A DNA stretch of 17,150 nucleotides from CAIUVD01 sp044338255 (GCA_044338255.1 JBIILZ010000085.1:1-17150); one strand, 5' to 3'. Numbered from the stretch's first letter, positions 1 through 7,175 are shown. Translations and numbers: made by a program. Notes: generated from the letters alone by a model not told the origin.

Positions 1-140
1 GGCCACGGCAGCATTGGCTGTTCGACAGCGTCGGCAGTACGAGAGACGTGGAGCGTACAGGGCGCCCGTATGGCCGGGGCGGCCGGCTATGTCCAACAGT
101 CCTGGGCAAAGCCCGGCGCTGCTTTAAATCTCACCCACGT
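1..140 (+). other. Left-edge segment, possible 3' end of an upstream gene
   Basis: Two plus-strand frames are open from the window edge. Frame 1 runs to a TGA at 142-144, which overlaps the GTG start of the LacI gene as GTGA, the geometry of coupled genes. Frame 2 runs to a TAA at 125-127. Neither short translation is recognisable, so a real upstream gene is possible but not shown. No clear promoter was seen. Confidence 0.2.
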
Positions 141-1097
141 GTGAGTATTCTTGATCAAATTGCGATAGAGGCCGGCGTTTCGGCGATGACGGTGGCCCGG
201 GTTCTCAAGGGCGATCGGGTTTACGCACGGCCCAGTGCTGCGCAGCGTGCCGCGCGCATCATGGCCATTGCCGAACGGCTCGATTACCGCCCCAACCAGG
301 CCGCGAAAGCCGTCCGGACCGGGCGCTTCGGGGTGATCGCCTTGATCGTCCCTGGAGCAATCGAGGGGCGACATCTGCCGGTCGACCTTCTTGATGGGAT
401 CCTCGCCGAAACCGAGGCCCGTGAGCTGCATCTCGCGATCGCCCGTGAGCCGCTGCCGGGCGGGGTGCCGGCGCGACTGTGGCGCGAACGATCCGTCGAC
501 GGAGTGCTGGTCATCGGCGCCACCAGGCTGGTCCTGGGTTTGTCGGCGCTGCCGCACGTGACCCTGGGAGTCGTCCAGGCGCAAGCGAGCGTCTTCCCCG
601 ATGATGTCGCGGCCGGTCGGCAGGCCACGACCTTCCTGCGTCACCTCGGACATCGGAACATCGCCTATGTCGTCAGTCGGGTTGGCGAGGTTGCCCGCGA
701 ACGCGGCTACCGCGAAGGTCTCGCCGGTGGCCTGCCACACCTCATCACGCCTGAGAGCGACGATCATCACGTCTGGGCACGGGTCCTGCTGACCAACCTT
801 GATCGTCCGACCGCGGTTGTCTGCGGCTCCACGGTGGATGCTCTGAGCTTGTTGCGGATCGCGGCGGAACTCGGGATTGCCGTGCCGCAGGCGTTGTCGC
901 TGATCGCCATCGACTCGGTTGTAGTCGATGTCCATGCCAGCGCTGGTCCGACGCGTATGGCTCTGCCATTTCGTCAGGTTGGCTGCCTGGGCGTGACCCA
1001 GCTCATCGCCCGCATGATCGAGCCGGGGGTGGCGCTGCCTTCGATTGGTGTGCCCTATGAGCTGCGCGACGCCGGGACCTGTGCCCCGCCGCCCTGA
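141..1097 (+). CDS. LacI-family transcriptional regulator
   Basis: A 318-residue DNA-binding regulator of the LacI/GalR type. Residues 2-25 form the helix-turn-helix (DQIAIEAGVSAMTVARVLKG), matching the family pattern 'DVAxxAGVSxxTVSRVLNG'. The hinge follows at about 48-60 (LDYRPNQAAKAVRTGR), then a periplasmic-binding-protein-like sensor domain from about residue 63 (FGVIALIVP) to the end, including the typical late 'VGCLGVTQLIARMI' segment. The GTG at 141 is preferred over an in-frame start at 48, because the extra 31 residues are not LacI-like and the HTH normally begins at the N-terminus. No good Shine-Dalgarno sequence precedes it. Its effector, probably a sugar or nucleoside by family, and its targets cannot be read here, since the next gene is convergent rpsU. 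It may regulate genes to the left of the window. Confidence 0.88.
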   Translation: MSILDQIAIEAGVSAMTVARVLKGDRVYARPSAAQRAARIMAIAERLDYRPNQAAKAVRTGRFGVIALIVPGAIEGRHLPVDLLDGILAETEARELHLAIAREPLPGGVPARLWRERSVDGVLVIGATRLVLGLSALPHVTLGVVQAQASVFPDDVAAGRQATTFLRHLGHRNIAYVVSRVGEVARERGYREGLAGGLPHLITPESDDHHVWARVLLTNLDRPTAVVCGSTVDALSLLRIAAELGIAVPQALSLIAIDSVVVDVHASAGPTRMALPFRQVGCLGVTQLIARMIEPGVALPSIGVPYELRDAGTCAPPP

Positions 1098-1117
1098 GCG
1101 AAGATTCTTATTCGGCC

Positions 1118-1154
1118 AAAAAATTGAACCGACGTACCGTGATGGTACGTCGGT
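1118..1154 (-). terminator. Intrinsic terminator of rpsU
   Basis: Perfect 11-bp inverted repeat (ACCGACGTACC at 1128-1138, GGTACGTCGGT at 1144-1154) with a 5-base loop. In minus-strand orientation it is followed after four bases by TTTTTT (1123-1118). It lies about 50 bp past the rpsU stop. On the plus strand no T-run follows, so it should mainly end rpsU transcription, although the stem could also protect the convergent LacI-gene mRNA. Confidence 0.8.
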
Positions 1155-1206
1155 CGAAAGTCCAACGTTGGGCTCGTCGCTGCCTGCCGAAGCAGGCGGC
1201 GGGAGA

Positions 1207-1422
1207 TCAGTGACGGACTTTGAGAGCGCGCTCAGCTTCGGCGCGTTCGCCTTGGATGCGCTTCTCAAGCTTACGATATTCGCGGCGCTTCTTCTCGCTC
1301 GGCTTATCGTAGAACATGTTCTTCTTGATGTCTTTGGTGAGACCTTCTTTTTCGCAACGCTTCTTGAAGCGGCGGAGGGTCTTTTCTAAGGGCTCGCCAT
1401 TACGGGCTTCGACGCGGATCAT
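1207..1422 (-). CDS. rpsU: 30S ribosomal protein bS21
   Basis: A 71-residue, strongly basic protein of the bS21 family, a late-binding small-subunit protein near the mRNA/anti-SD region of the ribosome. Recognisable segments are the N-terminal beta start 'MIRVEARNGEPLEKTLRRF', followed by 'KKRCEKEGL' and the family's 'YxKPSEKKRR' motif at residues 38-47 (YDKPSEKKRR). A charged helix follows. The length equals the usual 70-71 residues. The open frame extends to a TTG at 1440, but the ATG at 1420-1422 gives the standard N-terminus and has a GAAGGA Shine-Dalgarno at 1433-1438, ten bases upstream. It is separated from ilvN by about 210 bp and has its own terminator, so it is probably a single-gene unit. 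Confidence 0.95.
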   Translation of the reverse strand: MIRVEARNGEPLEKTLRRFKKRCEKEGLTKDIKKNMFYDKPSEKKRREYRKLEKRIQGERAEAERALKVRH

Positions 1423-1452
1423 GCAGTGATCGTCCTTCAAGTGGGGAGGCGG

Positions 1453-1479
1453 ATGCTAACAACAGGGCTTCGATGGCAA
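1453..1479 (-). promoter_or_regulatory. Weak candidate rpsU promoter
   Basis: On the minus strand, TTGCCA (1474-1479, 5 of 6 to the -35 consensus) and TAGCAT (1453-1458, 4 of 6 to the -10 consensus) are separated by only 15 bases. They lie about 30 bp upstream of the rpsU start. The short spacer makes this a tentative call. Confidence 0.3.
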
Positions 1480-1525
1480 GCCTCGATCCCGGAGTGGGAC
1501 GGATGTAAGTGGTCAGCAGGGGTTT

Positions 1526-1543
1526 GGGGGCTGCGAAGCCCCC
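1526..1543. repeat. Hairpin GGGGGCT-GCGA-AGCCCCC in ilvN-rpsU gap
   Basis: Perfect 7-bp GC-rich inverted repeat with a four-base loop, in the 210-bp gap between ilvN and rpsU. No T-run follows on either strand, so it is not a standard intrinsic terminator. It may be a structured 5' leader element of rpsU mRNA or a 3' stabilising stem of the ilvBN transcript. Confidence 0.5.
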
Positions 1544-1567
1544 GATTGAAGAGCAGGAACTTGCGGA

Positions 1568-1602
1568 TTTTGCGGAAAATGGCGCGCAAGCGCCCCGCAA
1601 AA
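1568..1602. repeat. Bulged inverted repeat between ilvN and rpsU
   Basis: Outer arms TTTTGCGG (1568-1575) and CCGCAAAA (1595-1602) enclose an inner stem GGCGC-GCAA-GCGCC (1581-1594), with a five-base bulge on one side. The A/T ends on both sides make it a possible weak bidirectional terminator. It lies directly downstream of the ilvN stop hairpin. Confidence 0.4.
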
Positions 1603-1611
1603 GCTGCAAGA

Positions 1612-1639
1612 GACTTAACAGGCTCTCGCCTGTTAAGTC
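1612..1639 (-). terminator. Hairpin spanning the ilvN stop codon
   Basis: Perfect 11-bp inverted repeat (GACTTAACAGG at 1612-1622, CCTGTTAAGTC at 1629-1639) with a six-base loop. It includes the ilvN TAA stop within its stem. The downstream minus-strand sequence contains only a short TTTT. It is probably the 3'-end or stabilising hairpin of the ilvBN mRNA, perhaps acting together with the 1568-1602 structure. Confidence 0.55.
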
Positions 1640-2160
1640 GTTTCCATGCCGCGTGCCATGAGGATCTTGCCGGAGCGCACCAGTTCGACGATGGTGAATG
1701 GCTTGAGCAGGCCGATGAAGGCATCGAGTTTGTCGCTCTCGCCTTCGACGCGGATGATCAGTGATTCGGCGCCATAATCGACGATCTTGGCCTTGTAGTG
1801 CTCGGCGATCTGGAGGATCTCGGTGCGCTCCTTGAGGCTCGCCTTGAGCTTGACCAGGGCGAGTTCGCTTTCGATCACGCTCTGACCGGTGTGGTCGAGG
1901 GCGTGCACGACGTCGATCAGCTTTTCGAGCTGCTTGACGATCTGCTCGAGATTTTCCGGATCACCTGAGCAGGTGATGGTCATGCGCGAAAATTCGCCGG
2001 GCTGACCGCCGAATTCGGGGACCGACAAGGCTGGTGAGACCACCAGCGATTCGATGTTGTAGGCGCGACGTGCGAAGACCAGCGAGACGCGGCAGAGCAC
2101 GCCGGGCTTGTTGCGGACGAGGAGCGAAATGGTGTGGAGAGCAGGAGGTGCAAGGAGCAT
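1633..2160 (-). CDS. ilvN: Acetohydroxyacid synthase, regulatory (small) subunit
   Basis: A 175-residue regulatory subunit (IlvN/IlvH) of acetohydroxyacid synthase. It stimulates the catalytic subunit and confers feedback inhibition by branched-chain amino acids. The N-terminal ACT domain is clear at about 9-90 (HTISLLVRNKPGVLCRVSLVFARRAY-type, with NIESLVVSP and RMTIT). The C-terminal half carries the family segments 'ELALVKLKA' and 'VRSGKILMARG'. Against the common pattern, a short insertion of about eight residues (around VPEFGGQPGEFS) sits before the 'SRMTI' strand. It starts at an ATG 46 bp after the ilvB stop without an obvious Shine-Dalgarno, so translation is probably coupled to ilvB. 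The stop codon lies inside a hairpin. Valine binding is inferred from the family only. Confidence 0.95.
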   Translation of the reverse strand: MLLAPPALHTISLLVRNKPGVLCRVSLVFARRAYNIESLVVSPALSVPEFGGQPGEFSRMTITCSGDPENLEQIVKQLEKLIDVVHALDHTGQSVIESELALVKLKASLKERTEILQIAEHYKAKIVDYGAESLIIRVEGESDKLDAFIGLLKPFTIVELVRSGKILMARGMETT

Positions 2161-2206
2161 GTGGATATCGGATGAAAGGGGGTGGGAAAAGGACCGGTGG
2201 CAACCA

Positions 2207-3919
2207 TCAGGTCGAGCCGGTGGGCTTCTCCATCTTCGCTCTCGGCTTCTCGATGATCATACCGGTCAAGGGGGCGCCGGGAGGAATCATCGGGAAGACG
2301 TTGTCTTCCTTGACCACTTCCGCTTCGAGGATGCACGGCCCCTTGTTGTAGGCCATCGCCCACTTGATGGCCTTGTCCATGTCGCCAGCCCGCTTCACGC
2401 GCTTGCCGGGGATGCCATAGGCTTCGCCGAGCTTGATGAAATCAGGATTGCCTTCGAGATCGGCGCCTGAGCTGCGATTGTCGAAGAACAGCTCCTGCCA
2501 TTGGCGGATCATGCCCAGGTAGCTGTTGTTGATGATGAGGATCTTCACCGGGACCTTCTGCAGGGCGGCGGTGGCGAGCTCGCACAACGTCATCTGGAAG
2601 CCGCCGTCACCGACGATGCACCAGGTCGGTTTGCCGGTGGCCATCGCCGCCCCGATCGCAGCGGGAAAGCCGAAGCCCATGGTGCCGGCGCCACCTGACG
2701 ACAGCCAATAGCGATTCTTGGTGGTCAGGCAGAACTGCGCCGCCCACATCTGATGCTGGCCAACGTCGGTAGTGATGATGCAGTCACGCCCCCCGAGCTT
2801 GTCCAGGCGATCGAGTACGTATTGCGCGCGCAGGCCGCCTTTTTTCGCGTATTTCAGCGGGTACTGCTTGCGCCAGGCGGTACATTCCTTGAGCCAGTCG
2901 GCGCTGTCGCACTTGCTGACCAAGGGCACCAGGTCTTCGACCACCAAGCGCGCGTCACCCGCGAGACTGACATCTGGACGGATGATCTTGCCGAACTCGG
3001 CGACGTCGATGTCGATGTGGATCTTGATCGCATCCTTGCAGAACTCGCTGAGCTTGCCGGTGATGCGATCGTCCCAGCGGGCGCCGATGGCGATGATCGC
3101 GTCGCAGTAGGCGACAGCTTTGTTAGCGTAGGCCGTACCGTGCATGCCGAGCATGCCCAAGTGGTGCGGCAGGTCTTCGGAAACTGCGCCCTTGCCGAGC
3201 AGGGTGTTGACGATCGGCGCGCCCATCTTTTCCGCCAGCTGCATGATCGCTTTGCCGGCATTGCTGATGACCGCGCCTTGACCGACGTAGAGCACCGGAC
3301 GCTTGGCCTTGGCCAGCATCGCGGCGGCTTTTTTCAGCAAGTCGGTCTCGGCCCGGCCGGGAATGACATAGCCTGGCAGATTGACGCTGTCGACCATCGC
3401 GGCGGTGCACGGACCCTGGGTGATGTCCTTCGGCAAGTCGATCAGCACCGGACCTGGACGACCGGTGGTGGCGATGTGGAAGGCTTCCTTCATCACGCGC
3501 GGAATGTCGGCGGCATCCTTGACCAGGTAGCTGTGCTTGACCACCGGATAGGTGATGCCGGTGACGTCGGCTTCTTGAAAGGCGTCCTTGCCGAGCATCG
3601 AGGTGATGGTCTGGCCGGTGAGGACGATCATCGGCACCGAGTCCATCAGCGCCGTCAGCAGACCGGTGACGCAGTTGGTCGCGCCCGGACCAGAGGTAAC
3701 GAGGACCACGCCGGGTTTGCCCGTGGCGCGGGCGAAGCCATCGGCCATGTGCGTCGCGCCCTGTTCATGGCGAACGAGGACGAACTTGATCTTAGAGTCG
3801 ACCAAAGCATCGAAGATCGGCATCGCTGCGCCGCCCGAATAGCCGTAAATAACCTCGACGCCTTCGCGTTCGAGGCAACGCATGACCATTTCGCCGCCAG
3901 TAAGAACCTTCTGATCCAT
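2207..3919 (-). CDS. ilvB: Acetohydroxyacid synthase, catalytic (large) subunit
   Basis: A 570-residue ThDP-dependent enzyme that condenses two pyruvates, or pyruvate and 2-oxobutyrate, in the first common step of branched-chain amino acid synthesis. The ThDP pyrimidine domain carries 'YGYSGGAAMPIFDAL' (25-39) and the catalytic glutamate in 'RHEQGATHMADGFARATG' (E52). The FAD/central domain spans about 190-330. The ThDP diphosphate motif begins GDGGF at 437-441 and ends at NN (464-465). 'QEADVTGIT' (115-123) and the C-terminal 'VFPMIPPGAPL' (541-551) are typical of AHAS rather than of other pyruvate-utilising ThDP enzymes. The start ATG is preceded by a good AGGAG Shine-Dalgarno. It lies directly upstream of ilvN, giving a complete two-gene holoenzyme operon. 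The ilvB/ilvI/ilvG distinction is not resolvable. Confidence 0.96.
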   Translation of the reverse strand: MDQKVLTGGEMVMRCLEREGVEVIYGYSGGAAMPIFDALVDSKIKFVLVRHEQGATHMADGFARATGKPGVVLVTSGPGATNCVTGLLTALMDSVPMIVLTGQTITSMLGKDAFQEADVTGITYPVVKHSYLVKDAADIPRVMKEAFHIATTGRPGPVLIDLPKDITQGPCTAAMVDSVNLPGYVIPGRAETDLLKKAAAMLAKAKRPVLYVGQGAVISNAGKAIMQLAEKMGAPIVNTLLGKGAVSEDLPHHLGMLGMHGTAYANKAVAYCDAIIAIGARWDDRITGKLSEFCKDAIKIHIDIDVAEFGKIIRPDVSLAGDARLVVEDLVPLVSKCDSADWLKECTAWRKQYPLKYAKKGGLRAQYVLDRLDKLGGRDCIITTDVGQHQMWAAQFCLTTKNRYWLSSGGAGTMGFGFPAAIGAAMATGKPTWCIVGDGGFQMTLCELATAALQKVPVKILIINNSYLGMIRQWQELFFDNRSSGADLEGNPDFIKLGEAYGIPGKRVKRAGDMDKAIKWAMAYNKGPCILEAEVVKEDNVFPMIPPGAPLTGMIIEKPRAKMEKPTGST

Positions 3920-4190
3920 GTTCGACTCCTATTGTCTATCTTCGGATGCGGTCTGCGCTCTAAGTCGAGCGTGAGTGTGCATCTGAGGCCGGGGTGTCCA
4001 GCAGAGGCCGGCGATCATGAAGATAAAAACCGAAAGTCAAAGGGTGTTGCGGATCGACGGGGTTCAACTTGTAGAATAGAAGGCTAACTTGCTGAATTTT
4101 TAATTTCCTTGGCCCCAACTGACACTTCTGAGGCACTAAATCGACCGAAGCTAGCCTTGAAGGCCTCTGAAAGGTGCTCTGGGCCGTCCC
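3920..4190 (-). promoter_or_regulatory. ilvB upstream region with weak promoter candidate
   Basis: This 271-bp gap must hold the ilvBN promoter and leader. On the minus strand, TTGACT (4035-4040) and CATGAT (4014-4019) resemble -35 and -10 boxes but with a 15-base spacer. An AT-rich patch lies near 4095-4112. I saw no convincing attenuator, meaning no terminator hairpin with a T-run, no T-box signature and no leader peptide rich in Leu/Val/Ile. Regulation of the operon is therefore unexplained by this sequence. Confidence 0.3.
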
Positions 4191-5060
4191 TCAGCTGTGG
4201 ATCATCCCGAAAAAGACTTCGGCATTCGCCAATTCGTCCTCTGCGGCGCTAAAACACACCGGTAGGTCATCGGAACTGAGGGCTAAGATGCGCAAAGCGC
4301 GCTGATCGAGGCTGGGCATGGCGTGATCACCCCCATTTCCGATCAATAAGGCCCTCGCCAGGATATCGGCGAGGTGCAAACAGGCGGCCCAAGCCTGATA
4401 AGGCCCGTCCGCACGTTCAAGATCATGGTGAGCGCTGATGGCCGTGCGGAATTCGATGGGCAAGGACCAGTGGCTGCACAGAAAACCGCCCACCGCCGCA
4501 TGATCGCAGCCCAATTCGAGAGTTTCCGCTGACCGGATGAGCCCGCCGTCGCGGGCGACCCGCGCGCGCACCAGGGCGTAGCTCTCGGGGAGGTGCTCGG
4601 CCAAGGCCAGCTTGCCGATGTCGTGCAAGAGACCCATGACGAAGGCATCATCCGCCGGCGTCAGGCCGGCGAGGCGGGCAATCGCTCGGGCGGCGCAGGC
4701 GACGCCCAGGGAATGAAGCCAGAATGGCCGGGCTTCGATGATCGGAAACGAGGTGAAGATCGAGGCTTTCAGGGTGATCGCACGTACGGTCGATAAACCG
4801 AGCAGGACCACCGCCTGCTGCGGCGAGCGCACCGGCTCGCGCGGCGCATAGAAAGCACTGTTCGCCAGGCGCAGGACGCGGGCGGTCAGGGCCTGATCAT
4901 GTCCGAGCAGATCGGCGATCTCGGCGGCGCTGACATCCGGGGAGTTGAAGCGGCGGCCGAGCGCGCTGACCACGGCTGGCAGGGTCGGCAAGCCGGTTAC
5001 TCCGCGCAGGCAATCGATGACGGCGGCTTCGCCAAAGGGACGATACGCGGCCTGATTCAT
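4191..5060 (-). CDS. HDOD domain signalling protein
   Basis: A 289-residue single-domain HDOD protein. HDOD proteins are non-catalytic or uncharacterised relatives of HD phosphohydrolases, found in bacterial signalling and motility control. The diagnostic N-terminal block is at 20-75 (GVTGLPTLPAVVSAL, then IADLLGHDQALTARVLRLANSAFY). 'LLGLSTVRAITL' follows at 86-97. The HD-like segment 'FVMGLLHDIGKLAL' (140-153) keeps the HDIG residues at 146-149, and 'HHDLE' lies at 211-215. No receiver, GGDEF, EAL or kinase domain is attached. The ATG overlaps the stop of the preceding 113-residue gene by four bases (ATGA), so the two are translationally coupled and probably act together. Its specific pathway is unknown. 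Confidence 0.85.
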   Translation of the reverse strand: MNQAAYRPFGEAAVIDCLRGVTGLPTLPAVVSALGRRFNSPDVSAAEIADLLGHDQALTARVLRLANSAFYAPREPVRSPQQAVVLLGLSTVRAITLKASIFTSFPIIEARPFWLHSLGVACAARAIARLAGLTPADDAFVMGLLHDIGKLALAEHLPESYALVRARVARDGGLIRSAETLELGCDHAAVGGFLCSHWSLPIEFRTAISAHHDLERADGPYQAWAACLHLADILARALLIGNGGDHAMPSLDQRALRILALSSDDLPVCFSAAEDELANAEVFFGMIHS

Positions 5061-5398
5061 CGCCGACCTTGACGATAGCGCACGTGACAGGCCTCGGCAT
5101 GCGCTAATGCGGCACTAAAAAGCGGATGCATTGCCGGTTCATCGGCGGTGGCCCCGAACAGCGCGGTCAATTCCGCGGCCGCTTGGGGTCCGAAGCGATC
5201 AAGGTGTTCCGGAGCCTGCGGCAAGGGTTCGCCGAGGCGCACACAGAGCACGCCATCGAGGCCTTGCGTGGTTAGGCGCATTGCCAGCTCACGCGATAAA
5301 GGGGTTCCCGCCGGAGCGAGCATAGTACCGCTATAGGACCGCGCCGGGCGGGCCAGCACCCAGCCGGGCTGCCATTGGTCGAGGCGGTGGAGTTCCAT
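5057..5398 (-). CDS. Small protein resembling the N-terminal accessory domain of HD-GYP/HDOD proteins
   Basis: A 113-residue protein. The segment at 10-53 (PGWVLARPARSYSGTMLAPAGTPLS, then ELAMRLTTQGLDGVLCV) resembles the beta-rich region often fused ahead of HD-GYP or HDOD phosphohydrolase-like domains (pattern 'GxVLAxDVxxxxGxLLLPAGTxLT... RLxxxGvxxvxV'). The C-terminal part (66-110) looks helical. Here the domain is a separate gene whose stop overlaps the HDOD start (ATGA), suggesting a split two-component version of a normally fused architecture. The ATG at 5396-5398 is preferred; a GTG at 5416 would add six residues. There is no strong Shine-Dalgarno for either. A small dyad, GTGAG-N5-CTCAC (5402-5416), sits just upstream of the ATG. 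The homology assignment is by pattern only. Confidence 0.65.
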   Translation of the reverse strand: MELHRLDQWQPGWVLARPARSYSGTMLAPAGTPLSRELAMRLTTQGLDGVLCVRLGEPLPQAPEHLDRFGPQAAAELTALFGATADEPAMHPLFSAALAHAEACHVRYRQGRR

Positions 5399-5490
5399 GG
5401 AGTGAGTATGCCTCACAAAACCAGACCGCGCTATTGCCGTGAAAAAGCCCCTGGAAAAGCCTCTAAAAAATGCGCCGAGCCAGGGCCCGC

Positions 5491-6222
5491 TTACTTGCCC
5501 TGATAGAGCCGGGCAGCGAGGATTTCGGGCAGGCCGACGGCACGGATCTTGTTGGCGGCGGCATCGATGTCGTAATCGAGCCGGTTGATGGTCACGGCGG
5601 CGGTGGCGGTATCGAACACCGCAAACGAGGCTTTGTTGTTCTCATCGCGCGGCTGGCCCACCGAGCCGGCATTGACGATCATCGCCAGATCAGTGTCGAC
5701 GGGCATTTCCGGATCGAGCGTGTAGGTGATGGGATCGGTATCGAAGAAGCCCACCGGCACGTGCGAATGGCCGAGGAAACCCAGGCGCGCGCCCATCTTC
5801 TTCAGGGCTTCGAAGCTCTGCTGAGCGTCGAATACCGTCTGGATGTAGTTGAAGGCTTCCGGCTGATGGAAGGTGCCATGGGCCACCGCGCAGTGTTCAT
5901 AGGTGATGGTCAGCGGCAGATTCGCCAGCCATTCCTTCTGATCGGGAGCCAATTGTTCGCGCGTCCACAGGGCGGCGGCCTTGGCGTAGGCATTGAACAT
6001 GTCGATCGAGAGCTTGCCGACCGCCGCCCAATCATGATTGCCGGCGATCACATCGCATTTGAGGTCGCGGATCATGTTCAGGCATTGGACCGGCTCGGCC
6101 CCATATCCGACCACGTCACCGAGGCAGATGATCTTATCGATCTGCTGTTCTTTAATGGAATTCAGGATAACCGTGAGGGCCTCGGTGTTGCCATGAATAT
6201 CACCGAGCAAGGCGTAGCGCAC
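5491..6222 (-). CDS. Calcineurin-like metallophosphoesterase, YfcE/MJ0936-type
   Basis: A 243-residue dimetal phosphodiesterase. All metal-ligand motifs of the family are present in order: GDIHGN (7-12; D8, H10), GDVVGYG (35-41; D36), GNHDW (61-65; N62, H63), H115 in 'VAHGTF', and GHSHVP (151-156; H152, H154). YfcE-like enzymes hydrolyse phosphodiesters such as bis-pNPP or cyclic nucleotides in vitro; the physiological substrate is not deducible here. The start is a GTG with a well-placed AGGAG Shine-Dalgarno eight bases upstream. The preceding gene, an ABC permease, ends 21 bp before it, so the two are probably co-transcribed. The C-terminal part (about 200-243) is a family-like helical end and no extra domain is seen. 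Confidence 0.9.
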   Translation of the reverse strand: MRYALLGDIHGNTEALTVILNSIKEQQIDKIICLGDVVGYGAEPVQCLNMIRDLKCDVIAGNHDWAAVGKLSIDMFNAYAKAAALWTREQLAPDQKEWLANLPLTITYEHCAVAHGTFHQPEAFNYIQTVFDAQQSFEALKKMGARLGFLGHSHVPVGFFDTDPITYTLDPEMPVDTDLAMIVNAGSVGQPRDENNKASFAVFDTATAAVTINRLDYDIDAAANKIRAVGLPEILAARLYQGK

Positions 6223-6243
6223 AGTCTGAACTCCTGGGGACGC

Positions 6244-7035
6244 TTAAGGGATATCCTGCCGTTGGAACACAGACAGTCCCACCAGCATGCATCCTGCGGT
6301 AAACAATAGGGTGTAAAGGGCGGTCGAGCCGACATAGGTCCAGGATACCGACTGCCCGGTAAGTTGAATCGCATCATCGACGTTGTAAATGGCGAGGGCG
6401 GGAATCACCACCGCGCCCATCAGCTTCATGCCGGCGAGGACGTGGCCAACCACGAAGATCGCGAAACACACGAGAATATTCGCCACCAGCGCCAAGCGCA
6501 GGGCGAGCACGGCGGCGAGGCAGGCCATCACCCCGCCATGCAGGAAGCCCAAGGCGTGGGCGATGAGGATCGGCTGCCAGGGCACGGCCACGGCGTCGCT
6601 GGCGTCGTGGCTGGCGAAGGCGTCCTCGAAACCACTACGCCCGCCGAGCCATAGCAGACCGGCATGCGCCGCCATCACCACCAGGCCAGAGGCCACCACC
6701 GTCAGCCAGATGCCCAGGGCCTTGCCGACCAGAAAGGTGCCGCGCCCGAGCGGTTTCGCGAACAAGGTCAGGGCGGTGCGGCTGGCCAATTCGTCGTGCA
6801 CGCTCTGGCTGACTCCGACCACCGCTAGGAACAGGCCGTTGATCACCGTCACCGCCACGCCGGCGGTGGCCAGCATGCGCAGGCGGTCCTCGGTTTCGAA
6901 ATTGAACATTCCGAACAGATAGCTCATCGCCAGCAAGCCCAGCGAAACGCCGGTCATCAACCAGGTTACGGGTTGACGCAGGGCGTCAGCGACGGTCATC
7001 CGAGTAAGTGCGAGGAGTGCCATGGACCTGGGCAT
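6244..7035 (-). CDS. ABC-2 type transporter permease
   Basis: A 263-residue integral membrane protein with about six hydrophobic segments (near 23-46, 54-79, 99-131, 153-176, 180-203 and 240-258). The cytoplasmic stretch 'DELASRTALTLFAKPLGRGTFLVGK' is typical of ABC-2 permeases, where 'KP(L/I)xR' precedes 'GK'. Residues 'WLTYVGSTALYTLL'-like near 233-245 and the end 'VGLSVFQRQDI' also fit this family. No ATPase gene lies beside it, so its ATPase partner and substrate are unknown. The ATG at 7033-7035 was used; an ATG four codons later (7021-7023) is equally possible, and neither has a clear Shine-Dalgarno. It is divergent from the fapA-like gene across about 145 bp and precedes the phosphodiesterase by 21 bp. 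Confidence 0.85.
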   Translation of the reverse strand: MPRSMALLALTRMTVADALRQPVTWLMTGVSLGLLAMSYLFGMFNFETEDRLRMLATAGVAVTVINGLFLAVVGVSQSVHDELASRTALTLFAKPLGRGTFLVGKALGIWLTVVASGLVVMAAHAGLLWLGGRSGFEDAFASHDASDAVAVPWQPILIAHALGFLHGGVMACLAAVLALRLALVANILVCFAIFVVGHVLAGMKLMGAVVIPALAIYNVDDAIQLTGQSVSWTYVGSTALYTLLFTAGCMLVGLSVFQRQDIP

Positions 7036-7088
7036 TGAATCGTCATCTTGGCTTACGTCAAAGGCTGTACCCGACGGATACGTACGTT

Positions 7089-7117
7089 TTGCGAACGGAT
7101 TTTTTACTAGCTAATAC
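7089..7117 (+). promoter_or_regulatory. AT-rich divergent intergenic region, weak promoter candidate
   Basis: The gap between the permease and the fapA-like gene contains an AT-rich island at about 7086-7126. On the plus strand TTGCGA (7089-7094) and TAATAC (7112-7117) are 17 bases apart, a weak sigma70-like match. The island could serve either direction. No dyad operator was convincing. Confidence 0.25.
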
Positions 7118-7169
7118 GTTTAAATTCGGCAACGCACAGGAAACGCCGGCGAGTCCAGTGCCTATGCGG

Positions 7170-7175
7170 TATACT
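7170..7175 (+). promoter_or_regulatory. Possible -10 box adjacent to the fapA-like start
   Basis: TATACT matches the -10 consensus at 5 of 6 and ends five bases before the GTG start at 7181. Initiation would fall at or next to the start codon, implying a leaderless mRNA. No good -35 lies 16-18 bases upstream, and the only purine run (GGGGA) abuts the GTG, too close for a normal Shine-Dalgarno. Confidence 0.35.

Noticed and set aside
87..1268. 393-codon minus-strand ORF opposite the LacI gene
   Set aside because: Overlaps both the LacI gene and rpsU, crosses the rpsU terminator, and has no recognisable domain.
2158..2168. TGTGGATAT near the ilvN start as a DnaA box
   Set aside because: One isolated near-match to TGTGGATAA; similar 7-8 of 9 matches (near 4195, 11849, 14179, 15147) are scattered without clustering, as expected by chance, so no origin is called.
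2753..4087. 444-codon plus-strand ORF opposite ilvB
   Set aside because: It is exactly antisense to a fully supported acetohydroxyacid synthase gene, with no recognisable motif and composition (many D, H, R, G) typical of shadows in GC-rich genes.
3920..4190. Attenuator or T-box for ilvBN
   Set aside because: No leader peptide rich in branched-chain residues, no terminator hairpin with T-run and no T-box core sequence could be seen in the minus-strand leader.
5442..5470. Intrinsic terminator after the phosphodiesterase gene
   Set aside because: There are T-runs in gene orientation and a twice-repeated AAAAGCCYCT, but no compact stem precedes the T-run, so a terminator was not called.
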